A DNA stretch of 5,101 bases, from contig CALZCR010000156.1 in assembly GCA_945631445.1 (NCBI GenBank), positions 1 to 5,101 of the forward strand, written 5' to 3'. The DNA comes from an uncultured Corynebacterium sp. Its GTDB lineage: Bacteria > Actinomycetota > Actinomycetes > Mycobacteriales > Mycobacteriaceae. Positions 1-4,235 of this stretch are shown one piece after another. Numbering within the stretch: the first letter of the stretch is position 1; the number at the start of each line of letters is the position of its first letter. The position numbers and the translations under genes were made by a program. Under the pieces are notes generated by a model. The model saw only the letters and a program-made list of their open reading frames with translations, ran no database searches and was not told where the DNA came from.

Positions 1-436
1 CACCCAGCGGGACCAGGTTGCGTGCCGGGGCCCCGACGTATTCCGCCATGCCGCCGTCCATGCCCAGACCGACGCCCGCGTAGTCCATCTTCGCGGCGTT
101 CTCGCAGTAGGTGTCCTGTCCGCGGGTGCACGCACGGCACACCCCGCACCCCACCGGCCCGTAGATCAAATAGGCCGCGCCGTGCTCGATGCCCTTGACG
201 CCCTCGCCGAGCTCCTCGACCCAACCGGAGGTCTCGTGCCCGAGCGTGAACTCCGGGTCCATCTGCGGGTTCAGGCCCTCCTCGAACTCGTCGAAGATGG
301 CCACGTCCGAGTGGCACGCGCCGGCGCCGGCGACCTTGAGCAGCACCTCGCCCGGGCCCGGGGTCGGCTTAGGAACGTCCTTCAGGGAGGGGAAAGTCTT
401 GTATCCGGTGTGGACGACGGCTTTCATGGTGGTCAT
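1..436 (-). CDS. Zn-dependent medium-chain alcohol dehydrogenase, N-terminal part (runs off left edge)
   Basis: This is the first 145 codons of an NAD(P)-dependent zinc alcohol dehydrogenase of the medium-chain (MDR) superfamily, which interconverts alcohols and aldehydes or ketones in the cytoplasm. The visible part is the GroES-like catalytic domain. Predicted catalytic zinc ligands are Cys41 (in GACHSD) and the His67-Glu68 pair (in LGHE). The structural zinc lobe is complete with Cys97, Cys100, Cys103 and Cys111. The stretch YGPVGCGVCRAC and the downstream GGMAEY resemble, from memory, Rhodococcus secondary-alcohol dehydrogenase ADH-A more than classical ethanol AdhA. The Rossmann domain lies outside the window, so cofactor choice cannot be judged. 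ATG at 436 is chosen because AGGAG lies 6 nt upstream; an in-frame ATG at 427 is less well placed. The gene is divergent from the sirtuin. Substrate is unknown. Confidence 0.93.
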   Translation of the reverse strand, partial: MTTMKAVVHTGYKTFPSLKDVPKPTPGPGEVLLKVAGAGACHSDVAIFDEFEEGLNPQMDPEFTLGHETSGWVEELGEGVKGIEHGAAYLIYGPVGCGVCRACTRGQDTYCENAAKMDYAGVGLGMDGGMAEYVGAPARNLVPLG

Positions 437-462
437 GCGGTGCTCCTCAAGTCGTGGATAAC

Positions 463-474
463 GTGTCCAGACAC
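463..474. promoter_or_regulatory. Candidate operator palindrome upstream of the alcohol dehydrogenase
   Basis: GTGTCCAGACAC is an inverted repeat with 5-bp arms (GTGTC/GACAC) around a 2-bp centre. It sits in the short divergent region, 27 bp upstream of the dehydrogenase start and over the transcription start predicted from the TAGTGT hexamer at 481-476 on the minus strand. That position would suit a repressor. Arms this short can arise by chance, and I do not recognise it as the box of a particular regulator. Confidence 0.3.
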
Positions 475-475
475 C

Positions 476-481
476 ACACTA
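476..481 (-). promoter_or_regulatory. Possible -10 element of the alcohol dehydrogenase promoter
   Basis: On the minus strand this reads TAGTGT, matching the TANNNT pattern of actinobacterial sigma-A -10 boxes, and places transcription start near 469, about 33 nt before the start codon. No convincing -35 hexamer is visible 16-18 bp upstream, so the call is weak or the promoter is activator-dependent. Confidence 0.3.
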
Positions 482-512
482 ACCATGATTTACCTCCGCG
501 GCAGCGCGAGAT

Positions 513-518
513 TAGATT
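513..518 (+). promoter_or_regulatory. -10 element for a leaderless sirtuin transcript
   Basis: TAGATT matches TANNNT. It ends 6 nt before the GTG at 525, so the predicted transcription start coincides with the first base of the start codon. There is no purine-rich Shine-Dalgarno sequence before that GTG (the bases are GGCCCC). The two facts together suggest a leaderless mRNA, a common arrangement in actinobacteria. A weak TTACCT at 490-495, 17 bp upstream, could serve as the -35. Confidence 0.6.
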
Positions 519-524
519 GGCCCC

Positions 525-1460
525 GTGAGCCCTTTCCACGATCCGGACGTCCAACGCGTGCACTCCTCGGCGTTGCGCTCCATCGCCCGGGTGGTCGACG
601 AAACCGTCGCCCCCACCCCGGCGGGCGACGCGCTGGCGCAGATCACGGAACAATTGCGCGACGGCCCCGCCCTCGCGCTGACCGGAGCCGGGGTCTCCAC
701 CGACTCCGGCATCCCCGACTACCGCTCCGCCGGCGGGAGCCTGCGCACCGGACGCCCCATGACCTACCAGGAATTCCGCCACGACCCGGCCGCCTCCCAC
801 CGCTACTGGGCGCGCGGCTTCATCGGCTGGCGCACCATGCGCGCAGCCCACCCGAACCGCACCCACTACGCGCTCGTCGAACTGGAGCGCGCCGGGCTGC
901 TTCACGGGACAGTCACCCAAAACGTCGACGGCTTGCACCGCGCCGCCGGCACCGAGCGGATCATCCACCTGCACGGCGACATGGAACACGTCGTCTGCCT
1001 CGACTGCGGAAATGTCGAGGACCGCGAGCTTTTCGACGCCCGCCTCGAGGCCGCCAACCCCGGCTACCGCGAGTCGATCGTCGTCGAGCGGTCCATGGTC
1101 AACCCCGACGGCGACGTCACCCTGGATCAGGCGGCCATCGACCGCTTCGTCATGGCCGGGTGCCGCGTGTGCGGATCACTCCGGCTCAAGCCGGACGTGG
1201 TCTATTTCGGGGAATCGGTGCCGGCGCGGCGTCGGCACGCGGCCGACCGGCTGCTGGCCGAGTCGTCCTCGCTGCTGGTCGCCGGGTCGTCGTTGGCGGT
1301 GATGAGCGGCTACCGTTTCGTGCTCGAGGCCCGCAAGGCCGGCAAACGCGTCGCCGTGATCAACGGCGGCCCAGGCCGCGGCGACGCCAAGGCCGACGTC
1401 GTGTGGCGCACCCGCGTGGGCCCGGCCTTCGACGATCTGTTGGACGCGCTCGAGCTATAA
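525..1460 (+). CDS. Class II (SIRT4-like) NAD+-dependent protein deacylase, sirtuin
   Basis: This 311-residue Sir2-family enzyme would use NAD+ to remove acyl groups from lysines, or transfer ADP-ribose, in the cytoplasm. The NAD-binding motif GAGVSTDSGIPDYR is at residues 54-67, TQNVDGLH at 131-138, and the catalytic His150 is in LHGD. Four zinc cysteines are intact: Cys158, Cys161, Cys213, Cys216. KPDVVYFGE (222-230), GSSL (255-258) and SGYRF (261-265) follow. NPDGDV between the zinc pairs and SGYRF near the C-terminus match, from memory, the mitochondrial SIRT4 lineage (class II) rather than CobB (class III), which carries an Ala-Tyr-x-x-Arg desuccinylase signature. About 50 residues precede the first motif. 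The GTG start is supported by the leaderless promoter. The P450 follows 54 bp downstream on the same strand with no terminator visible between them. Acyl specificity cannot be read from sequence. Confidence 0.95.
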   Translation: MSPFHDPDVQRVHSSALRSIARVVDETVAPTPAGDALAQITEQLRDGPALALTGAGVSTDSGIPDYRSAGGSLRTGRPMTYQEFRHDPAASHRYWARGFIGWRTMRAAHPNRTHYALVELERAGLLHGTVTQNVDGLHRAAGTERIIHLHGDMEHVVCLDCGNVEDRELFDARLEAANPGYRESIVVERSMVNPDGDVTLDQAAIDRFVMAGCRVCGSLRLKPDVVYFGESVPARRRHAADRLLAESSSLLVAGSSLAVMSGYRFVLEARKAGKRVAVINGGPGRGDAKADVVWRTRVGPAFDDLLDALEL

Positions 1461-1471
1461 GGGTTTTCGCG

Positions 1472-1477
1472 TACTTT
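1472..1477 (+). promoter_or_regulatory. Possible -10 element of the P450 gene
   Basis: TACTTT fits TANNNT and predicts a start near 1484, about 31 nt before the P450 ATG. No good -35 is seen at the right spacing. The gene may instead be read through from the sirtuin, since nothing between them looks like a terminator. Confidence 0.28.
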
Positions 1478-1497
1478 GGGGCGCACACCGACCCCGC

Positions 1498-1506
1498 AAG
1501 GAAAGG
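1498..1506 (+). promoter_or_regulatory. Ribosome binding site that fixes the P450 start
   Basis: AAGGAAAGG lies 8 nt before the ATG at 1515. The same frame is open upstream to a TTG at 1476, but that codon has no ribosome site and would place this purine tract inside the gene. ATG 1515 is therefore the start. Confidence 0.8.
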
Positions 1507-1514
1507 CCCTGGCC

Positions 1515-2771
1515 ATGCTCCGCCTCGAACAGATGGTGAACTTCGTCCGCGACGGCTACCTCTTCGCCTCCCGCACCCGCAGCCGCGCCGGCGTCGCCCC
1601 CGACTCCCACGACCCCGTCGCCCTGCGCATGATGGGCCGCCGCGCCGTCTTAGTCCGCGGCCAGGAAGGCGTGCGCGTCTTCTACGACACCGACCGCATG
1701 CAGCGCGACGGCGCCATGCCCGCCTTCATCCGCGGCCCCCTCTTCGGACCCGGCGCGGTGCACGGCCTTGACGGGGAAGAACACGCCGTGCGCAAAAACG
1801 CGCTGGCCGACATGGCCTACGACGACGAGCGCGTCGAGAAGTTCAAGACGCTCGTCGCCGAGGACCTCGAGGGCATGCTCGACACATGGCGCGCCGGCTC
1901 CGGCACCGTCCATGCGGACACCGCGCTGGCCTACGGGCGCGCCGCCTTCCGCTGGGCCGGCCTCCCGCTCACCATGAAAGAGATGGACCGCCAGATCCAC
2001 CGCATGCACCGCCTGCTGGACAACTTCGGCCAACCGTCGCGCAACGTCATCGGCTGGATCGAGCGCTACCGCCTCGACAAATGGGCCACCCAGCTGATCA
2101 CCGACGTGCGCTCCGGCAAGGTCCAGGCCGATCCGGACTCCGTGCTCTCCCACATGGCGGATCTGCGCGGGCCCGACGGCGAACTCGTCGACGCCCGCAC
2201 CGCCGGCGTCGAACTGCAAAACCTCACCCGCCCCACCGTGGCCGTCGCCCGCTTCGCCGCCTTCGCCGCCACCGCCCTGGTCGACCACCCCGAATGGGTC
2301 GAACGCATCCACACCGCCGCCGGCGAGAACCTCATCGACGTCCCCGAGGCCACCGCCTTCGCCCAGGAAGTCCGCCGCACCTACCCGTTCGTGCCGATGC
2401 TGCCCGCCAAAGCCAAGGAAGACACCGAGGTCTCCGGCTGCCCGGTGAAGAAAGGCCAGCGCGTGCTGCTGGACTTCGTCGGCACCCTGACCTCCCCGAA
2501 GGAGTGGGACGACGCCGGCTCCTTCAACCCGGAACGCTTCTTCGAAGTCGACGACGCCGAAGACCTGGTCGCCTTCATCCCGCAGGGCGGCGGCGACGTC
2601 CGCGCCGGGCACCGTTGCCCGGGCGAGAAGATCGCGGTCACCGCCTTGTCCGCCGCGGTGGCGGCGCTGTGCCGGCCGGGGGTGCACATCTCCGGTGAGA
2701 CCGAGGACCGCACTTTCCCGTGGACGCAGATGCTCACCCGCCCGTCGACCGGGGTGCGGGTCAGCGCCTAG
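1515..2771 (+). CDS. CYP152-family cytochrome P450 (fatty-acid peroxygenase / OleT-type decarboxylase)
   Basis: A 418-residue soluble P450 of the hydrogen-peroxide-using CYP152 family, whose members alpha/beta-hydroxylate fatty acids or decarboxylate them to 1-alkenes. The heme thiolate is Cys368 in GHRCPGE, preceded by the family-typical IPQGGGD (355-361). The K-helix ExxR is Glu285-Arg288. The I-helix lacks the usual acid-alcohol pair and has Arg239-Pro240 (NLTRPTVA), corresponding to the Arg-Pro that holds the substrate carboxylate in P450-BSbeta (Arg242) and OleT (Arg245). His83, in GAVHGLDG, aligns by eye with OleT His85 (Gln85 in BSbeta), and Phe77 with OleT Phe79. No membrane anchor is present and no redox partner is encoded nearby, both expected for a peroxygenase. 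The family is certain from these motifs. Whether it mainly decarboxylates or hydroxylates is inference. Confidence 0.95.
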   Translation: MLRLEQMVNFVRDGYLFASRTRSRAGVAPDSHDPVALRMMGRRAVLVRGQEGVRVFYDTDRMQRDGAMPAFIRGPLFGPGAVHGLDGEEHAVRKNALADMAYDDERVEKFKTLVAEDLEGMLDTWRAGSGTVHADTALAYGRAAFRWAGLPLTMKEMDRQIHRMHRLLDNFGQPSRNVIGWIERYRLDKWATQLITDVRSGKVQADPDSVLSHMADLRGPDGELVDARTAGVELQNLTRPTVAVARFAAFAATALVDHPEWVERIHTAAGENLIDVPEATAFAQEVRRTYPFVPMLPAKAKEDTEVSGCPVKKGQRVLLDFVGTLTSPKEWDDAGSFNPERFFEVDDAEDLVAFIPQGGGDVRAGHRCPGEKIAVTALSAAVAALCRPGVHISGETEDRTFPWTQMLTRPSTGVRVSA

Positions 2772-2791
2772 TGTGCGCAGTTCGCCGGTCT

Positions 2792-2805
2792 TTGATCCAG
2801 GTCAA
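2792..2805. promoter_or_regulatory. FNR-like palindromic operator upstream of the HMA protein gene
   Basis: TTGATCCAGGTCAA is a TTGAT-N4-GTCAA palindrome, one base from the FNR consensus TTGAT-N4-ATCAA. Its centre (between 2798 and 2799) is 41.5 bp from the start predicted by the TACATT hexamer, the class II activator position. The weak -35-like AGGAAC (2805-2810) immediately follows. The same element at the same spacing stands before the ATPase at 4143. GlxR, the corynebacterial CRP homologue, prefers GTGA-N6-TCAC, so only the inner TGA/TCA agrees with that alternative. Confidence 0.72.
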
Positions 2806-2827
2806 GGAACCTTCGCGGGAGTGGCCC

Positions 2828-2833
2828 TACATT
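2828..2833 (+). promoter_or_regulatory. -10 element of the HMA protein promoter
   Basis: TACATT fits TANNNT and predicts transcription start at about 2840, giving a 38-nt leader. It lies 36 bp from the first base of the upstream palindrome, exactly as at the ATPase promoter. Confidence 0.62.
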
Positions 2834-2862
2834 GAGAGTTGTCAGAGAAAAACACCAGCTCG

Positions 2863-2868
2863 AAAGGA
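2863..2868 (+). promoter_or_regulatory. Ribosome binding site that fixes the HMA protein start
   Basis: AAAGGA is followed 9 nt later by ATG 2878. An in-frame TTG at 2839 would add 13 residues but lies at the predicted transcription start and has no ribosome site, so it is rejected. Confidence 0.75.
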
Positions 2869-2877
2869 TTGACGACC

Positions 2878-3111
2878 ATGACTGCTCCTGTCATCAAAAA
2901 CACCACCCTGCGTTCCGACGACTTCTCTTGCCCGTCGTGCGTGAACAAGATCGAAACCAAGCTCGGCGGCCTGGACGGCGTCCAGGAGGCGGAAGTGAAG
3001 TTCTCCTCCGGCCGCATCATGGTCAAGCATGACCCGAAGGTCGCGACTATTCGTGACTTGGTCGACGCGGTCGCCGAGGTCGGCTTCCAGGCGAAGCCGT
3101 CGGCGATCTAA
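2878..3111 (+). CDS. Small heavy-metal-associated (HMA) domain protein, CopZ-like metal chaperone
   Basis: A 77-residue single-domain HMA protein of the ferredoxin-like beta-alpha-beta-beta-alpha-beta fold. Such cytoplasmic proteins bind a soft metal through two cysteines and pass it to a P1B-type ATPase. The binding loop is FSCPSCVNKIE with Cys18 and Cys21. The rest follows the fold: GLDGVQEAEVKF, the strand RIMVKHD, then the helix RDLVDAVAEVGF. The loop lacks the Met before CxxC that is common in copper chaperones (MxCxxC; here Asp-Phe-Ser-Cys), so Cu(I) should not be assumed. The gene stands alone between its own promoter and a strong terminator. It shares its promoter architecture with the ATPase at 4236, which lacks an HMA domain of its own, so the two probably act together. 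Confidence 0.9.
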   Translation: MTAPVIKNTTLRSDDFSCPSCVNKIETKLGGLDGVQEAEVKFSSGRIMVKHDPKVATIRDLVDAVAEVGFQAKPSAI

Positions 3112-3135
3112 GCCGCGGCAGCTCAGTAACGCAGC

Positions 3136-3189
3136 AGGCCTGCACCGAGAGGGAAAACTCTTCCCCTCGGCGCAGGCCTATAGCTTTTT
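3136..3189 (+). terminator. Strong intrinsic terminator between convergent genes
   Basis: An 8-bp stem AGGCCTGC/GCAGGCCT (3136-3143 with 3172-3179) continues, after an A/C mismatch, as CCGAG/CTCGG (3145-3149 with 3166-3170). After a bulged A it ends as GGGAA/TTCCC (3151-3155 with 3161-3165), closing on a 5-nt loop. TTTTT at 3185-3189 follows on the plus strand, ending transcription of the HMA gene 25 bp after its stop. The T tract directly abuts the stop codon of the converging esterase. On the minus strand the hairpin is intact but has no trailing T tract, so it would work less well for the esterase. Confidence 0.85.
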
Positions 3190-4119
3190 CTAGTGCGCGC
3201 GGAAGAACTCGACGGCCAAGTTGGTGGCGCTCGGTGCCTGGAACCAGGTGTGTCCGCCGCCGTGGACTTCCACGACGGAGGTGGGCACGTCGCAGTTAGC
3301 CGGGGTGCGCACGGTGGAGTTGATGACTTCCCCCGCCTGCTCGGTGACGGTGCTCATGTCGCAGCCGTTGCGTTCACCGAAGGTGGCGAGGACGGCGTCC
3401 ACGGACTGGTAAGGACGCCCGTGGCGTACCCCGCCCTCGTAGGTGACGACGGAGTCGTTGTCGGCGTGAATGAGCAGGGTGGGCACCTGACCCTCGGCGC
3501 AGTCGGCGACGGTGGAGTCGTAGTAGGCGCCGGCCACGCCCACGACGCCCGCGACCGTGCCGGGGTTCTGGCAGGCCAGGCCCACGGCCATGCCGCCGCC
3601 GTTGGACAGCCCGGAGGCAAAGACCTGCTTCCGGTCGATGGAGTAGCGCTCATCCAGATCGTCGAGGACCCGGTGGATGTAGGCGACGTCGTCTTCCCGG
3701 CTGGTCTCGGCGTAGGGGGCGCCGCCCCAGGCGTTGTCCACGCCTTGGCCGTAGACGACGATCGCGTCACCACCGACGGCGTTATGCAACTGGGCGTAGG
3801 CGGCATGGTTTTCCGCGGTCTCGTTCCAGCCGCCGAAGCTCATGATCACCGGGTAAGCGCGCGCCTGATCGAAACCGTCCGGCAGCGCGACCCGGTAGGA
3901 GCGGTCGCCGATCTGGTGCTGCTGGGTGGATGAGAGCACTTCCGCCTCGCCGAACGAGGAGGGAAGCGAGGAGGACGGGGGAGTGTAGGACTCGAATGCG
4001 GAGACGAGTCCGGAGGAGGACAGTTGGGGGACCTGGGCGCTGGCGACGGGGGCGGCGATGGTCAGGGTGGTAAGGCCCGCGACGGTGGCGACGGCGGTGC
4101 GAAGGGCGGACATATCCAC
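3190..4119 (-). CDS. Secreted PHB-depolymerase-like alpha/beta-hydrolase (LpqC/feruloyl-esterase type)
   Basis: A 309-residue exported serine esterase. Residues 1-28 form a signal peptide with a hydrophobic core and an ASA site; cleavage after Ala28 is likely. There is no lipobox cysteine, so it should be free rather than a lipoprotein. A Ser/Pro-rich linker (about 34-65) precedes the hydrolase fold. The predicted triad is Ser172 in GLSNGGG, Asp222 in HADNDSVV, and His290 in GGGHTWF, the latter typical of the COG3509/PHB-depolymerase family. Four cysteines (183, 207, 253, 276) could form two disulfides outside the cell. Natural substrates in this family include polyesters, feruloyl esters and other esters; the sequence does not decide. 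The start is uncertain: GTG 4119 or ATG 4113 share the frame, with GGAAAG at 4137-4132 the only ribosome-like tract. The gene is divergent from the ATPase, and its promoter must overlap the FNR-like site (TATAAA at 4188-4183 or TAAGTT at 4164-4159 are candidate -10 boxes). Confidence 0.9.
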   Translation of the reverse strand: MDMSALRTAVATVAGLTTLTIAAPVASAQVPQLSSSGLVSAFESYTPPSSSLPSSFGEAEVLSSTQQHQIGDRSYRVALPDGFDQARAYPVIMSFGGWNETAENHAAYAQLHNAVGGDAIVVYGQGVDNAWGGAPYAETSREDDVAYIHRVLDDLDERYSIDRKQVFASGLSNGGGMAVGLACQNPGTVAGVVGVAGAYYDSTVADCAEGQVPTLLIHADNDSVVTYEGGVRHGRPYQSVDAVLATFGERNGCDMSTVTEQAGEVINSTVRTPANCDVPTSVVEVHGGGHTWFQAPSATNLAVEFFRAH

Positions 4120-4142
4120 CCATTGAAGCAGCTTTCCGCTTC

Positions 4143-4156
4143 TTGATCTAGGTCAA
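4143..4156. promoter_or_regulatory. FNR-like palindromic operator upstream of the P1B ATPase
   Basis: TTGATCTAGGTCAA is the twin of the site at 2792. They agree at 13 of 14 bases, and the match continues through GGAAC. Here the palindrome extends one base further each side (C...G, 4142-4157). Its centre (between 4149 and 4150) is 41.5 bp from the start predicted by TAGCTT at 4179. It also lies in the leader or promoter of the divergent esterase, so a bound protein could affect both genes. A Crp/Fnr-family regulator is inferred; none is encoded in the window. Confidence 0.72.
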
Positions 4157-4178
4157 GGAACTTATTCCGTGAGCCTCG

Positions 4179-4184
4179 TAGCTT
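4179..4184 (+). promoter_or_regulatory. -10 element of the ATPase promoter
   Basis: TAGCTT fits TANNNT and starts 36 bp after the first base of the palindrome, the same spacing as at the HMA gene. Predicted transcription start is 4191, where both transcripts would begin with TGTCA. The -35 position holds AGGAAC (4156-4161), also identical between the two promoters and a poor -35, consistent with activator dependence. Confidence 0.6.
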
Positions 4185-4192
4185 TATAGGTG

Positions 4193-4226
4193 TCAAAGGA
4201 AAGACCTTTGAACATGAAGTCAAAGG
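4193..4226 (+). promoter_or_regulatory. Candidate alternative-hairpin leader covering the ATPase ribosome site
   Basis: CCTTTGA at 4205-4211 is the exact complement of TCAAAGG, present at both 4193-4199 and 4220-4226. It can form a 7-bp stem with the first copy (loop AAAGA), leaving the ribosome site free, or with the second copy (8-nt loop), burying it. The pairings exclude each other. The complementarity is seen directly; a switching function is inference, and 7-bp stems of modest GC are only moderately stable. Confidence 0.4.
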
Positions 4227-4227
4227 A
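4222..4227 (+). promoter_or_regulatory. Ribosome binding site of the ATPase
   Basis: AAAGGA lies 8 nt before ATG 4236. An ATG at 4214 is in a different frame and would start a reading frame (to 4624) that overlaps the ATPase without resembling any protein I know. Confidence 0.8.
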
Positions 4228-4235
4228 AAGAAACC

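Larger units (their letters stand above)
4192..4231 (+). repeat. 13-bp perfect direct repeat in the ATPase leader
   Basis: GTCAAAGGAAAGA occurs at 4192-4204 and again at 4219-4231, offset by 27 bp. The first copy lies at the predicted 5' end of the mRNA and the second contains the ribosome binding site. Only the second copy is correctly spaced before the ATPase start. Confidence 0.9.

Noticed and set aside
182..1771. A 529-codon plus-strand open frame crossing the dehydrogenase, sirtuin and P450 regions
   Set aside because: It is very rich in Arg and Pro, typical of an off-phase reading of GC-rich DNA, and is contradicted by three well-supported genes in other frames.
1650..2687. A 345-codon open frame on the minus strand, antisense to the P450
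   Set aside because: High-GC genes leave long open antisense frames. This one is Gly/Val/Ala/Asp-rich with no motif, while the plus strand encodes a P450 with all key residues.
3193..3933. A 246-codon plus-strand open frame antisense to the esterase
   Set aside because: It has Gly/Val/Asp-rich composition and no recognisable domain. The minus strand has a signal peptide and an esterase triad.
4143..4156. A GlxR (corynebacterial CRP) binding site
   Set aside because: The inner TGA-N6-TCA fits, but the flanking bases that distinguish CRP boxes (GTGA...TCAC) are T and A here, as in FNR-type sites. It is kept only as the main alternative.
4157..4168. GGAACTTATTCC, an imperfect inverted repeat (GGAA/TTCC) in the -35 to -10 spacer of the ATPase promoter
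   Set aside because: Its arms are only 4 bp and the HMA promoter has no counterpart. The GGAAC part is explained by the element shared by both promoters. It is possibly a second operator, but unsupported.
4143..4184. MerR-type metal sensor control (CueR/ZntR style) of the ATPase
   Set aside because: MerR operators sit between -35 and -10 with a stretched 19-20 bp spacer. Here the palindrome lies upstream, centred at -41.5, at both promoters.
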